22,102 bases of DNA from Cyclobacteriaceae bacterium (lineage in GTDB: Bacteria > Bacteroidota > Bacteroidia > Cytophagales > Cyclobacteriaceae), in assembly GCA_021648745.1 (NCBI GenBank), contig JAKISE010000051.1, forward strand, positions 1-22,102. Direction: 5' to 3'. Positions 16,124-22,102 of this stretch are shown here, piece after piece; position 1 is the first letter of the stretch, and every line of letters starts with the position of its first letter. A program made the position numbers and the translations under genes. The notes beneath the pieces are model-generated. The model was given only the letters and a program-made list of their open reading frames with translations. It was not told the origin of the DNA and made no database searches.

Positions 16124-17064
16124 TATTTAAAATCTACAAGTTCTACATCAAACATTAAAACCGCATTGGATCCTATAACTTCTCCCCTGGCTCCAGGCCC
16201 ATAAGCCAACCCAGACGGAATGTATAGTGTCGCTTTGGCTCCTTTGCTTAAAAGCGCAATGCCTATATCCCATCCTTTAATTACTCTTCCTTGGCCTAAA
16301 GGAAATTCAAAAGGAGCACCGTAATTCCTTCCTTCAGTATAAACGCCACCAGCTTTGGCATCTTCCTCAACACTGGAATCAAACATAGTGCCATCTAAGA
16401 GTTTTCCTGTATAATTCACTACAACGGTATTACCATTTTCTGGTTGCTCTCCATTTCCATTTTTAGTAATTACGTAATAAAGTCCTTCTGGTGTTGATTG
16501 TGCCTCAATGCCTTCTTCAATTAAGTAATCTTCAATAATTCTAGCATCTTTCGCCACTTGTTCTTTGGTTTCCCCTGCTGCTTTTTCTCTTGCTTTACGG
16601 CTCTGCTCTGCTCTATATGTCTGAAATTCTTCTTGTGTAAAAATGTCTTGTACTCCCAAGTTAACAGTTATAATGCTTTCAGGAGGAATGGTGTCTGGCA
16701 ACGGTCTTCTAAACGACTCTTTGAAAATAATTTCAGCAGGGACTCTTAAAATAAGGCTATCTCCTTTTCCACACAATTTAAACCCTTCTTCTAAACTACC
16801 ATTATTTTTAAAAACTGAATCAACATAATTCAGGGGCAATGCTCCTCCTCTCTCTGCACTTGAAAACATAACATTATCGTTGGCATCAGAATAAGAAACA
16901 TTTAACATCAAAAATTCTCCATCGTTAGGGCGTTCGCCACTTCCCTCTTTTACTTTTAAGTATTCAAGTCCTGTTTCTGAGGTTATATACTCTTTTTGCC
17001 CGCAAGCCGCAAAAAAAATGGTAATAAAGCCAATTATAAAACTATACTGTTTTATCCTATTCAT
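16123..17064 (-). CDS. Two-domain FKBP-type lipoprotein, GldI-like
   Basis: A 313-residue lipoprotein (lipobox FFAAC, Cys21) with two FKBP-like halves. The C-terminal half (about 200-313) is canonical: VVVNYTGKLLDGTMFDSS, FPLGQGRVIKGWDIGI, YIPSGLAYGPGARG and LMFDVELVDF. The N-terminal half (about 35-145) keeps the fold outline but lacks the key residues: SYSDANDNVMFSS replaces YTG...FDSS and LEEGFKLCGKGD replaces VIKGWD. It is probably non-catalytic. A charged, helical linker (EQSRKAREKAAGETKEQ) joins the halves. FKBP lipoproteins next to a DHH phosphoesterase resemble the GldI gliding-motility context in Flavobacteria, as I recall it; that link is tentative. It overlaps nrnA by four bases (ATGA). 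Confidence 0.88.
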   Translation of the reverse strand: MNRIKQYSFIIGFITIFFAACGQKEYITSETGLEYLKVKEGSGERPNDGEFLMLNVSYSDANDNVMFSSAERGGALPLNYVDSVFKNNGSLEEGFKLCGKGDSLILRVPAEIIFKESFRRPLPDTIPPESIITVNLGVQDIFTQEEFQTYRAEQSRKAREKAAGETKEQVAKDARIIEDYLIEEGIEAQSTPEGLYYVITKNGNGEQPENGNTVVVNYTGKLLDGTMFDSSVEEDAKAGGVYTEGRNYGAPFEFPLGQGRVIKGWDIGIALLSKGAKATLYIPSGLAYGPGARGEVIGSNAVLMFDVELVDFK

Positions 17065-18077
17065 GATTTTTTATTTAATTCTAATTTATATGTCTGTACT
17101 AATTTTTCAAATTTTTCAACTACTTGTTGTAAGTTCATCGTTTTAGAAACACCTCCAGCTGCATTTGTATGACCACCCCCATCAAAGTTAGTTTTGGCAA
17201 AATCGTTTACCGAGAACTCTCCTACCGAACGAAACGACATTTTAACCATGTTGTCGCTTTCTTTAAAAAGTGCAGCCATTACTACCCCTTTTATTGATAA
17301 CGCATAGTTAACAAGTCCTTCTGTGTCACCTTTTTGGGCATTATACTTCTTTAGGTCCTCTGCCGACAAATAGATGTAAGCAATATTATGGGTAGTAATC
17401 ACTTTTAATCTTTGACTTAATGCAAATCCAAGAAGTTTAATTCTATCAACCGTGTTGGTGTCATAAATAAGTTTAGAAACCCTTGCGCCATCAACACCAA
17501 TACCAAGTAATTTTGCCACTACTTCATGTATATGCTGTGAGGTGTTAGGGTGCCTAAAACCTCCAGTATCCGTCATTATTCCAGCATAAATGCAATCACC
17601 AGCATCCTTGTCTAATAAATGTAGCCATTGCAGCTCCTCAAGCAAATCGAATACCAATTCGCAAGTGGCACCTGCATTGGTGCTCCATTTCATCAAACTA
17701 GCATAACCCTCTGGGTCTCTATGATGGTCGATAATTATCTTTTTTGCAGTTGATTTAGCAATTTCATCACCAACCGGCCCCACTCTTTTTAACGCAGAAT
17801 AGTCCATACTAAATATCAGTTCTGCATCCTGTATCACTTTCTTACATAGCTCAGGTTCCTTATCAAATACTAAAACATCTTCATTACCCTTCATCCATTT
17901 TAAAAAATCGGGGAAGGTATTGGGAGAAACCACAGAAACTGTATGCCCTTTTTTACGAAGTACCAAGGCAAACCCAAGTGCAGACCCTAAGGCATCGGCA
18001 TCCGGATTTAGGTGTATAGTAAGTACAATATTTTTGGGACTGCTAAAAAGTAATTCAAATTCCTTTGTCTCCTGCAT
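17061..18077 (-). CDS. nrnA: DHH-family phosphoesterase, NrnA-like oligoribonuclease / pAp phosphatase
   Basis: A 338-residue cytoplasmic DHH-DHHA1 enzyme expected to degrade short RNA oligonucleotides and 3'-phosphoadenosine 5'-phosphate. Metal-binding motifs are in place: HLNPDADALGSALG (22-35), MDYSAL (91-96), IIDHHRDPEGY (DHH at 117-119) and MTDTGGFRHPNTS (Asp170). The DHHA1 domain ends with FDGGGHTNAAGG, which binds substrate. Length is normal. It is the first gene of the reverse-strand operon and is divergent from ndk. NrnA-like proteins also include pGpG or c-di-AMP product nucleases, so exact substrate preference is open. Confidence 0.9.
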   Translation of the reverse strand: MQETKEFELLFSSPKNIVLTIHLNPDADALGSALGFALVLRKKGHTVSVVSPNTFPDFLKWMKGNEDVLVFDKEPELCKKVIQDAELIFSMDYSALKRVGPVGDEIAKSTAKKIIIDHHRDPEGYASLMKWSTNAGATCELVFDLLEELQWLHLLDKDAGDCIYAGIMTDTGGFRHPNTSQHIHEVVAKLLGIGVDGARVSKLIYDTNTVDRIKLLGFALSQRLKVITTHNIAYIYLSAEDLKKYNAQKGDTEGLVNYALSIKGVVMAALFKESDNMVKMSFRSVGEFSVNDFAKTNFDGGGHTNAAGGVSKTMNLQQVVEKFEKLVQTYKLELNKKS

Positions 18078-18257
18078 ATATTATGGAAAGAAAAAATCTT
18101 CCTCTATTTGTAAGCCTGCAAAGTTCACATGAATTAAACTAAATGCAAAGGGTAAAATTTGAACTATTATTATTAAAATGATACTAGAAATTGATAAAAT
18201 TAAATGATTTTAAGAAAAATCAGCTTCTCGCCTCTCAACTTTCAATACTTACTTTAA

Positions 18258-18281
18258 TTATTGTTGTTTAAATAACAATAA
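18258..18281. promoter_or_regulatory. 24-bp near-perfect palindrome in the ndk promoter region
   Basis: The arms TTATTGTT (18258-18265) and AACAATAA (18274-18281) are exact inverted copies, and the centre GTTTAAAT adds three further pairs, so 22 of 24 bases are symmetric. It covers the expected -33 region of the ndk promoter, with the -7 box starting 8 bp later. This position would suit a repressor, but AT-rich palindromes also occur by chance. Confidence 0.4.
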
Positions 18282-18288
18282 TATCTCC

Positions 18289-18296
18289 TAGTTTTG
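18289..18296 (+). promoter_or_regulatory. Candidate -7 box for ndk
   Basis: TAGTTTTG matches TAnnTTTG. It lies 25 bp before the ndk start at 18321. TTG at 18261-18263, within the palindrome, is a possible -33 element. Confidence 0.45.
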
Positions 18297-18320
18297 CGAC
18301 AAATTATAACACTAATAATA

Positions 18321-18740
18321 ATGGCAACAAATAAAACTTTTACAATGATAAAGCCCGATGCTGTTGAAGCAGGAAATATTGGCGCTATCACAAAAATGAT
18401 TGAAGAAGCTGGTTTTACGATCAAAGCAATGAAATTGACTAAACTAAGCAGCGAAAGAGCTGGTGAATTTTATGAAGTTCATAAAGAACGCCCTTTTTAT
18501 AACGATTTGTGTGCCTATATGTCTTCAGGAGCTATTGTGCCAATGATTCTTGAAAAAGAAAATGCCATTGAGGACTTTAGAGCATTAATTGGGGCAACAA
18601 ACCCTCAAGATGCAGCTGAAGGAACTATCCGTAACCTTTTTGCCAAATCAATTGAAGCCAATGCAATTCACGGATCTGACTCTGACGAGAATGCAGGGAT
18701 TGAAGGAAGTTTCTTTTTTGCTGGAACAGAGAAGTTTTAA
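18321..18740 (+). CDS. ndk: Nucleoside diphosphate kinase
   Basis: A 139-residue enzyme that transfers the gamma phosphate from ATP to other nucleoside diphosphates, balancing NTP and dNTP pools. The frame is open from 18294, but the Met at 18321 gives the standard N-terminus MATNKTFTMIKPDAV and the standard length. The catalytic His117 is in NAIHGSDSDENA, followed by the family's EGSFFF tail. The active-site Lys (IKPDA), Tyr (RPFY) and Arg residues are also present. The 3' untranslated region carries repeat copy C directly in front of the terminator hairpin, so most transcripts should contain the folded repeat. Confidence 0.97.
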   Translation: MATNKTFTMIKPDAVEAGNIGAITKMIEEAGFTIKAMKLTKLSSERAGEFYEVHKERPFYNDLCAYMSSGAIVPMILEKENAIEDFRALIGATNPQDAAEGTIRNLFAKSIEANAIHGSDSDENAGIEGSFFFAGTEKF

Positions 18741-18757
18741 GAACATCTAAATCTTAA

Positions 18758-18930
18758 TTAAACCCGAATTATGCGATAGGGTTCGTGATGAGGCTTTAAG
18801 TCACAATAAATCAGGCAGTTTGGATTCGAAAGCATAGCACCGCTATGGTGAGAACACAAACAAAGCAAAGCGACTGATTTGAAGTGAGTTAAAGGCCTAA
18901 TAGAAATTCTATTGCATATTTCGGGTTAAA
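18758..18930 (+). mobile_element. 163-bp MITE-like repeat, copy C, with TTAAA target duplication
   Basis: A complete copy spans 18763-18925, flanked by TTAAA at 18758-18762 and 18926-18930. Ends read CCCGAATTATGC and GCATATTTCGGG and pair over about 23 positions if G-T wobbles are allowed. Nested inside are AAATCAG (18808-18814) with CTGATTT (18874-18880), GTTTG (18818-18822) with CAAAC (18857-18861), and the hairpin CATAGC-ACC-GCTATG (18833-18847). It lies in the ndk 3' untranslated region; the right duplication forms the foot of the ndk terminator stem. Confidence 0.87.
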
Positions 18931-18965
18931 TCGTCATTCCAAATTCTTTGGAATGACGATTTTTT
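18928..18965 (+). terminator. ndk terminator, perfect 16-bp stem
   Basis: A 16-bp perfect stem (18928-18943 with 18947-18962) has a 3-base loop TTC and runs into a T tract ending at 18965, a clear Rho-independent terminator for ndk. It ends 3 bp before the scpA stop codon on the other strand and may also slow transcription from that side, though its T run there is weak. Confidence 0.88.
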
Positions 18966-18967
18966 GT

Positions 18968-19753
18968 TTAGGCCAAGGCCTTTTCCTCTGTGCTATCCAA
19001 TTTTTGAATCCAAAAATTATTATAACCTTCTCCTACCGTAATACCAATCAATTGCATCTGTAGCAGTTCTAAAATAGCTAAGAAGTTAAAAATTACAGAA
19101 ACTTTATCCTTAAGCCCCTTCGTTATTATATCTTCAAACGAAATATTAGACTTATCTACCAACCTGCTTAAGATTTCCTTTTTTTTATCTGCTATCGTAT
19201 ATGGGTAAGGAACAATGGTGTGGATTGGCCTCTTCTGCTCATTCTCAAATCGTACTAAAACACGCTCATACACCTTTAGGAGTTTATAAAGATCCACATC
19301 TTGCAGTTCCGATTCTACGTCTGTGCTTTCAGAAAGCTTTTTAAGCTCCTTTAAAACATTTCCTCTCTTTTCTTTGAGTGCACGCTCTTCTTCTAAAGAT
19401 GCAAGCTCAGCAATTACAGACTTATATTTTTTATATTCCAATAAATGCCTCACCAACTCCTCTCTAGGATCAATTTCCTGACCTAACTCATCCAATCTTT
19501 CCCTAGGCAATAATAATTTGGCTTTTATGCGCATAAGTGTTGCCGCAACCAAAATAAACTCACTAGCAACTTCTAAATTAAGCTTCTCCAACTCCTCTAC
19601 ATAACTAAGAAAATCCTGAGTGATTTTAGAAATAGGAATGTCGTAAATATCCAACTCATCTCTTTCAATAAAAAAAAGAAGTAAGTCGAACGGCCCTTCA
19701 AAAAGCGGTAGTTTAATTTCGTAATTCAATCTATCAGTGATAAGTATTTGCAT
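18968..19753 (-). CDS. scpA: Segregation and condensation protein A (kleisin)
   Basis: A 261-residue ScpA kleisin that bridges the SMC ATPase heads and recruits ScpB in chromosome condensation. The N-terminal signature is clear: YEIKLPLFEGPFDLLLFFIERDELDIYDIPISKI, then EFILVAATLMRIKAKLLLP (about 65-83). The middle is a charged helical linker, and the C-terminal winged-helix region (about 190-255) binds the SMC head. Length is normal. scpB and smc are not adjacent here. A TATATTTG box sits 1 bp upstream of this start on the reverse strand, so the true start or promoter is uncertain. Confidence 0.93.
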   Translation of the reverse strand: MQILITDRLNYEIKLPLFEGPFDLLLFFIERDELDIYDIPISKITQDFLSYVEELEKLNLEVASEFILVAATLMRIKAKLLLPRERLDELGQEIDPREELVRHLLEYKKYKSVIAELASLEEERALKEKRGNVLKELKKLSESTDVESELQDVDLYKLLKVYERVLVRFENEQKRPIHTIVPYPYTIADKKKEILSRLVDKSNISFEDIITKGLKDKVSVIFNFLAILELLQMQLIGITVGEGYNNFWIQKLDSTEEKALA

Positions 19754-19862
19754 TCAAATATATTGGTATTTATTAATTTGAAACCCATTAAACCAACTAA
19801 AAAAGGACAGAAGCTATACCAAATAATAATCCTTCACTAAAAGGGTAGAATTTAAATTAATG

Positions 19863-19870
19863 TACCTTTG
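19863..19870 (+). promoter_or_regulatory. Candidate -7 box for dxs
   Basis: TACCTTTG matches TAnnTTTG and lies 59 bp before the dxs start, giving a leader of about 50 nt. A second, shorter variant TACTTTG follows at 19871-19877. No strong -33 TTTG is seen. Confidence 0.45.
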
Positions 19871-19928
19871 TACTTTGCCAAAGAAATCTGTTGTATTTAG
19901 CTATTAAATTACATTAATAGAATTAGCT

Positions 19929-21857
19929 ATGAAAATTAAACCAGGCGATTTACTGGAAAACATAACCTCTCCTGAAGAGTTACGAAAACTAGATAGGTCA
20001 ACTCTCACCCAGCTTTCTAAAGAACTTAGAGATTACATCATTGATAGTGTGTCGGTTTATGGAGGGCATTTTGCATCTAGCCTAGGTGTTGTTGAGTTAA
20101 CCGTTGCCTTACACTATGTATTTAACACCCCTAATGATCAGCTCATTTGGGATGTTGGACATCAGGCCTATGGGCACAAAATTTTAACGGGTCGAAGAGA
20201 TAAATTTCATACCAACAGAATTTATAAAGGGGTTTCTGGTTTCCCTAAAAGGGATGAAAGCAAGTACGATGCTTTTGGCGTTGGTCATTCTTCAACCTCT
20301 ATTTCTGCTGCATTGGGTATGGCAGTAGCATCGGCTATTAAAGGTGAAAAAGACAGGCAGCATATCGCGGTAATCGGTGATGGCGCCCTAACTGGGGGGC
20401 TTGCTTTTGAAGCCATGAACCATGCAGGGGTTGCAAATTCTAATGTCTTAATTATCTTAAATGATAATAATATGTCGATTGACCCCAACGTGGGTGCTTT
20501 AAAAGACTACTTAACCGATATTACTACAAGCCAAACCTATAATAAAATTAAAGACGAGGCTTGGAAAATTCTTGGAAAGCTGAATAAGTTAGGCCCAAAT
20601 GCTCAGGAGTTAGCATCAAAATTTGAAAATAGCATAAAGTCTTTCTTACTCCAGCAAAGCAACTTGTTTGAATCGCTTAATTTGAGATATTTTGGTCCCA
20701 TTGACGGCCATGATGTAGATCATTTGGTATCGGTATTAAGCGACATGAAAAATATCAAAGGGCCAAAGATTTTACACTGTATTACTACAAAGGGTAAAGG
20801 GTTTAAGCCTGCAGAACAGGAGCAAACCAAATGGCATGCTACTGGTTCTTTTGATAAAGTTACAGGCGCAATTCATAAAAAAACGGTTGAAAAACCTCAG
20901 CCAGCAAAATATCAAGATGTATTTGGACATACCTTGGTAGAATTGGCCAAAGCAAATGATAAGATTGTGGGCATAACCCCCGCCATGCCTTCAGGCTGTT
21001 CACTTAACATAATGATGGAGGCCATGCCAGATAGGGCGTTTGATGTTGGCATTGCTGAACAACATGCCGTAACATTTTCTGCAGGCCTTGCCACTCAGGG
21101 TTTAGTGCCATTTTGCAATATTTACAGCACATTTATGCAACGAGCTTACGATCAGGTAATTCATGATGTGGCCATCCAAAACCTACCAGTTAACTTTTGT
21201 TTGGACAGAGCTGGGTTTGCTGGGGCAGACGGCCCTACCCATCATGGAGCCTATGACCTCGCATTTATGCGTAGCGTTCCCAACATGATAATTGCCGCCC
21301 CTATAAATGAAGAAGAGTTGCGAAACTTAATGTTTACTGCTCAAAAACCTAGAAAAGGTAAAGCCTTTACAATTCGATATCCTAGAGGGCAAGGTGTTAT
21401 GATCAACTGGAAAACTCCTATGAGAACAATTGAAATTGGCACAGGAGAACAATTGGTTGATGGTGACGACATTGCCATTTTAACCATAGGCCATGTTGGT
21501 AATTATGCCCTAAATTCAGTAGATGAGTTGGCAAGTAAAGGAATATCCGCTGCTGTGTATAATATGCGATTTGTTAAACCTTTAGATACCGAATTACTGC
21601 ACAAGATAATGGGTAAATTTAATAATGTTATTACAGTTGAGGACGGAACCATAGTTGGCGGATTTGGCAGTGCCATTATAGAGTTTAATTCAGAAAATAA
21701 TTATTTAACTCAAGTGAAGCGTTTAGGGATTCCTGATGAAATAATAGAGCATGGAACACAAGAACAACTCCAACATCAATGTGGTTTTGATACAGCCGGG
21801 ATAGTTGCAACTGCCCTAGATATGGCTAATAAAAGGAAACCTTCCCTAATAAAATAG
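19929..21857 (+). CDS. dxs: 1-deoxy-D-xylulose-5-phosphate synthase
   Basis: A 642-residue thiamine-diphosphate enzyme that condenses pyruvate with glyceraldehyde 3-phosphate, the first committed step of the MEP isoprenoid pathway. The N-terminal half has YGGHFASSLGVVELTVALHY and WDVGHQAYGHKI. The thiamine-diphosphate motif GDGALTGG is at 150-157, with NDNNMSID after it. The middle has RYFGPIDGHD. The transketolase-like pyrimidine domain has GIAEQHAVTFSAGLA and DRAGFAGADGPTHHG, and the C-terminal domain has VEDGTIVGGFGSAI. All active-site landmarks are intact and length is standard. It is transcribed alone, divergent from scpA. No convincing terminator is visible before repeat copy D. Confidence 0.97.
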   Translation: MKIKPGDLLENITSPEELRKLDRSTLTQLSKELRDYIIDSVSVYGGHFASSLGVVELTVALHYVFNTPNDQLIWDVGHQAYGHKILTGRRDKFHTNRIYKGVSGFPKRDESKYDAFGVGHSSTSISAALGMAVASAIKGEKDRQHIAVIGDGALTGGLAFEAMNHAGVANSNVLIILNDNNMSIDPNVGALKDYLTDITTSQTYNKIKDEAWKILGKLNKLGPNAQELASKFENSIKSFLLQQSNLFESLNLRYFGPIDGHDVDHLVSVLSDMKNIKGPKILHCITTKGKGFKPAEQEQTKWHATGSFDKVTGAIHKKTVEKPQPAKYQDVFGHTLVELAKANDKIVGITPAMPSGCSLNIMMEAMPDRAFDVGIAEQHAVTFSAGLATQGLVPFCNIYSTFMQRAYDQVIHDVAIQNLPVNFCLDRAGFAGADGPTHHGAYDLAFMRSVPNMIIAAPINEEELRNLMFTAQKPRKGKAFTIRYPRGQGVMINWKTPMRTIEIGTGEQLVDGDDIAILTIGHVGNYALNSVDELASKGISAAVYNMRFVKPLDTELLHKIMGKFNNVITVEDGTIVGGFGSAIIEFNSENNYLTQVKRLGIPDEIIEHGTQEQLQHQCGFDTAGIVATALDMANKRKPSLIK

Positions 21858-21976
21858 ACTAAGCATATAAAGTTTGGCATTTGTGCTATAATATTAGCGT
21901 ACGAATACAATATATGTCATTTAATTACTTGGCAACCCCCTTTTCGAGGAATTAACAGAACCAACTCGGCCTATTG

Positions 21977-22102
21977 TTAAACCCGGATTATGCAATAGAA
22001 TTCGTAATGAGAAGACAAAATGCAATAAATCAGAAGTTTATATTCGAAAAGCATAGCACCGCTATGGTTAAGAGGATAAACTTAGTAAAACGACTGATTT
22101 GC
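21977..22102 (+). mobile_element. 163-bp MITE-like repeat, copy D, divergent subfamily, right-truncated by window
   Basis: The left part of the same repeat, preceded by TTAAA (21977-21981) and beginning CCCGGATTATGC at 21982. It is clearly diverged from copies A-C but keeps the core ATTCGAAA(A)GCATAGCACCGC and the arms AAATCAG and CTGATTT. The inner stem is changed to AAGTTTAT (22034-22041) with ATAAACTT (22076-22083), which is longer than in the other copies. The right end lies beyond the window. Confidence 0.82.

Noticed and set aside
1..22102. CRISPR array from the recurring repeats
   Set aside because: The repeats are about 163 bp, widely dispersed, with target duplications and no spacers.

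Overview
The window looks like the chromosome of a Bacteroidota bacterium, probably a marine or gliding Cytophagales-type organism. It is AT-rich. One secreted protein ends in a type IX secretion (T9SS) sorting domain, there are several short-lipobox lipoproteins, SecD and SecF are fused, starts have no clear Shine-Dalgarno, and several start regions carry TAnnTTTG boxes of the Bacteroidota -7 type. The genus cannot be read from the sequence. All large genes appear intact; no rRNA, tRNA, CRISPR array or transposase gene was found.

Layout. 1-566 is gene-poor and made of mobile-element debris. 567-3366 holds a divergent pair: a secreted jelly-roll protein with a T9SS tail (possible polysaccharide lyase) and a lipoprotein with three PKD domains. 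Between them lie a MITE-like repeat and three tandem operator-like palindromes. 3367-3859 holds a terminator and a second MITE. 3860-6736 is a small uronate cluster: KDPG aldolase and KDG kinase in one operon, with a divergent LacI-family regulator. 6847-7092 is a small hypothetical gene. 7277-10074 is the trkA-trkH potassium-uptake operon. 10382-13354 is secDF, convergent with trkH. 13488-18077 is a tight reverse-strand operon: nrnA, three FKBP-type prolyl isomerase lipoproteins, rdgB, udk and a small membrane protein. ndk diverges from it. scpA (reverse) and dxs (forward) follow.

How the genes fit together. The lyase-like protein, PKD lipoprotein, kdgK, eda and LacI regulator could form a minimal uronate-polymer route: surface binding and cleavage, then KDG to KDPG to pyruvate plus glyceraldehyde 3-phosphate. 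No SusC/SusD pair, transporter or DEH reductase is present, so the steps in between must be encoded elsewhere. The rest is housekeeping: K+ uptake, protein export, envelope protein folding, nucleotide salvage and sanitation, chromosome condensation and isoprenoid precursor synthesis.

The most unusual content is between genes. A family of about 163 bp occurs four times (two copies cut by the window ends), with imperfect inverted ends and 5-bp target duplications that differ between copies. The divergent fourth copy differs from the others mostly at positions that keep base pairing, including a G-C to A-T double change, so the element seems selected as a folded RNA or single-stranded DNA. Two other non-autonomous elements, 264 bp (TSD TATAA) and 278 bp (possible TSD CTA), are also present. 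Three mobile families in 22 kb with no transposase implies mobilisation in trans.
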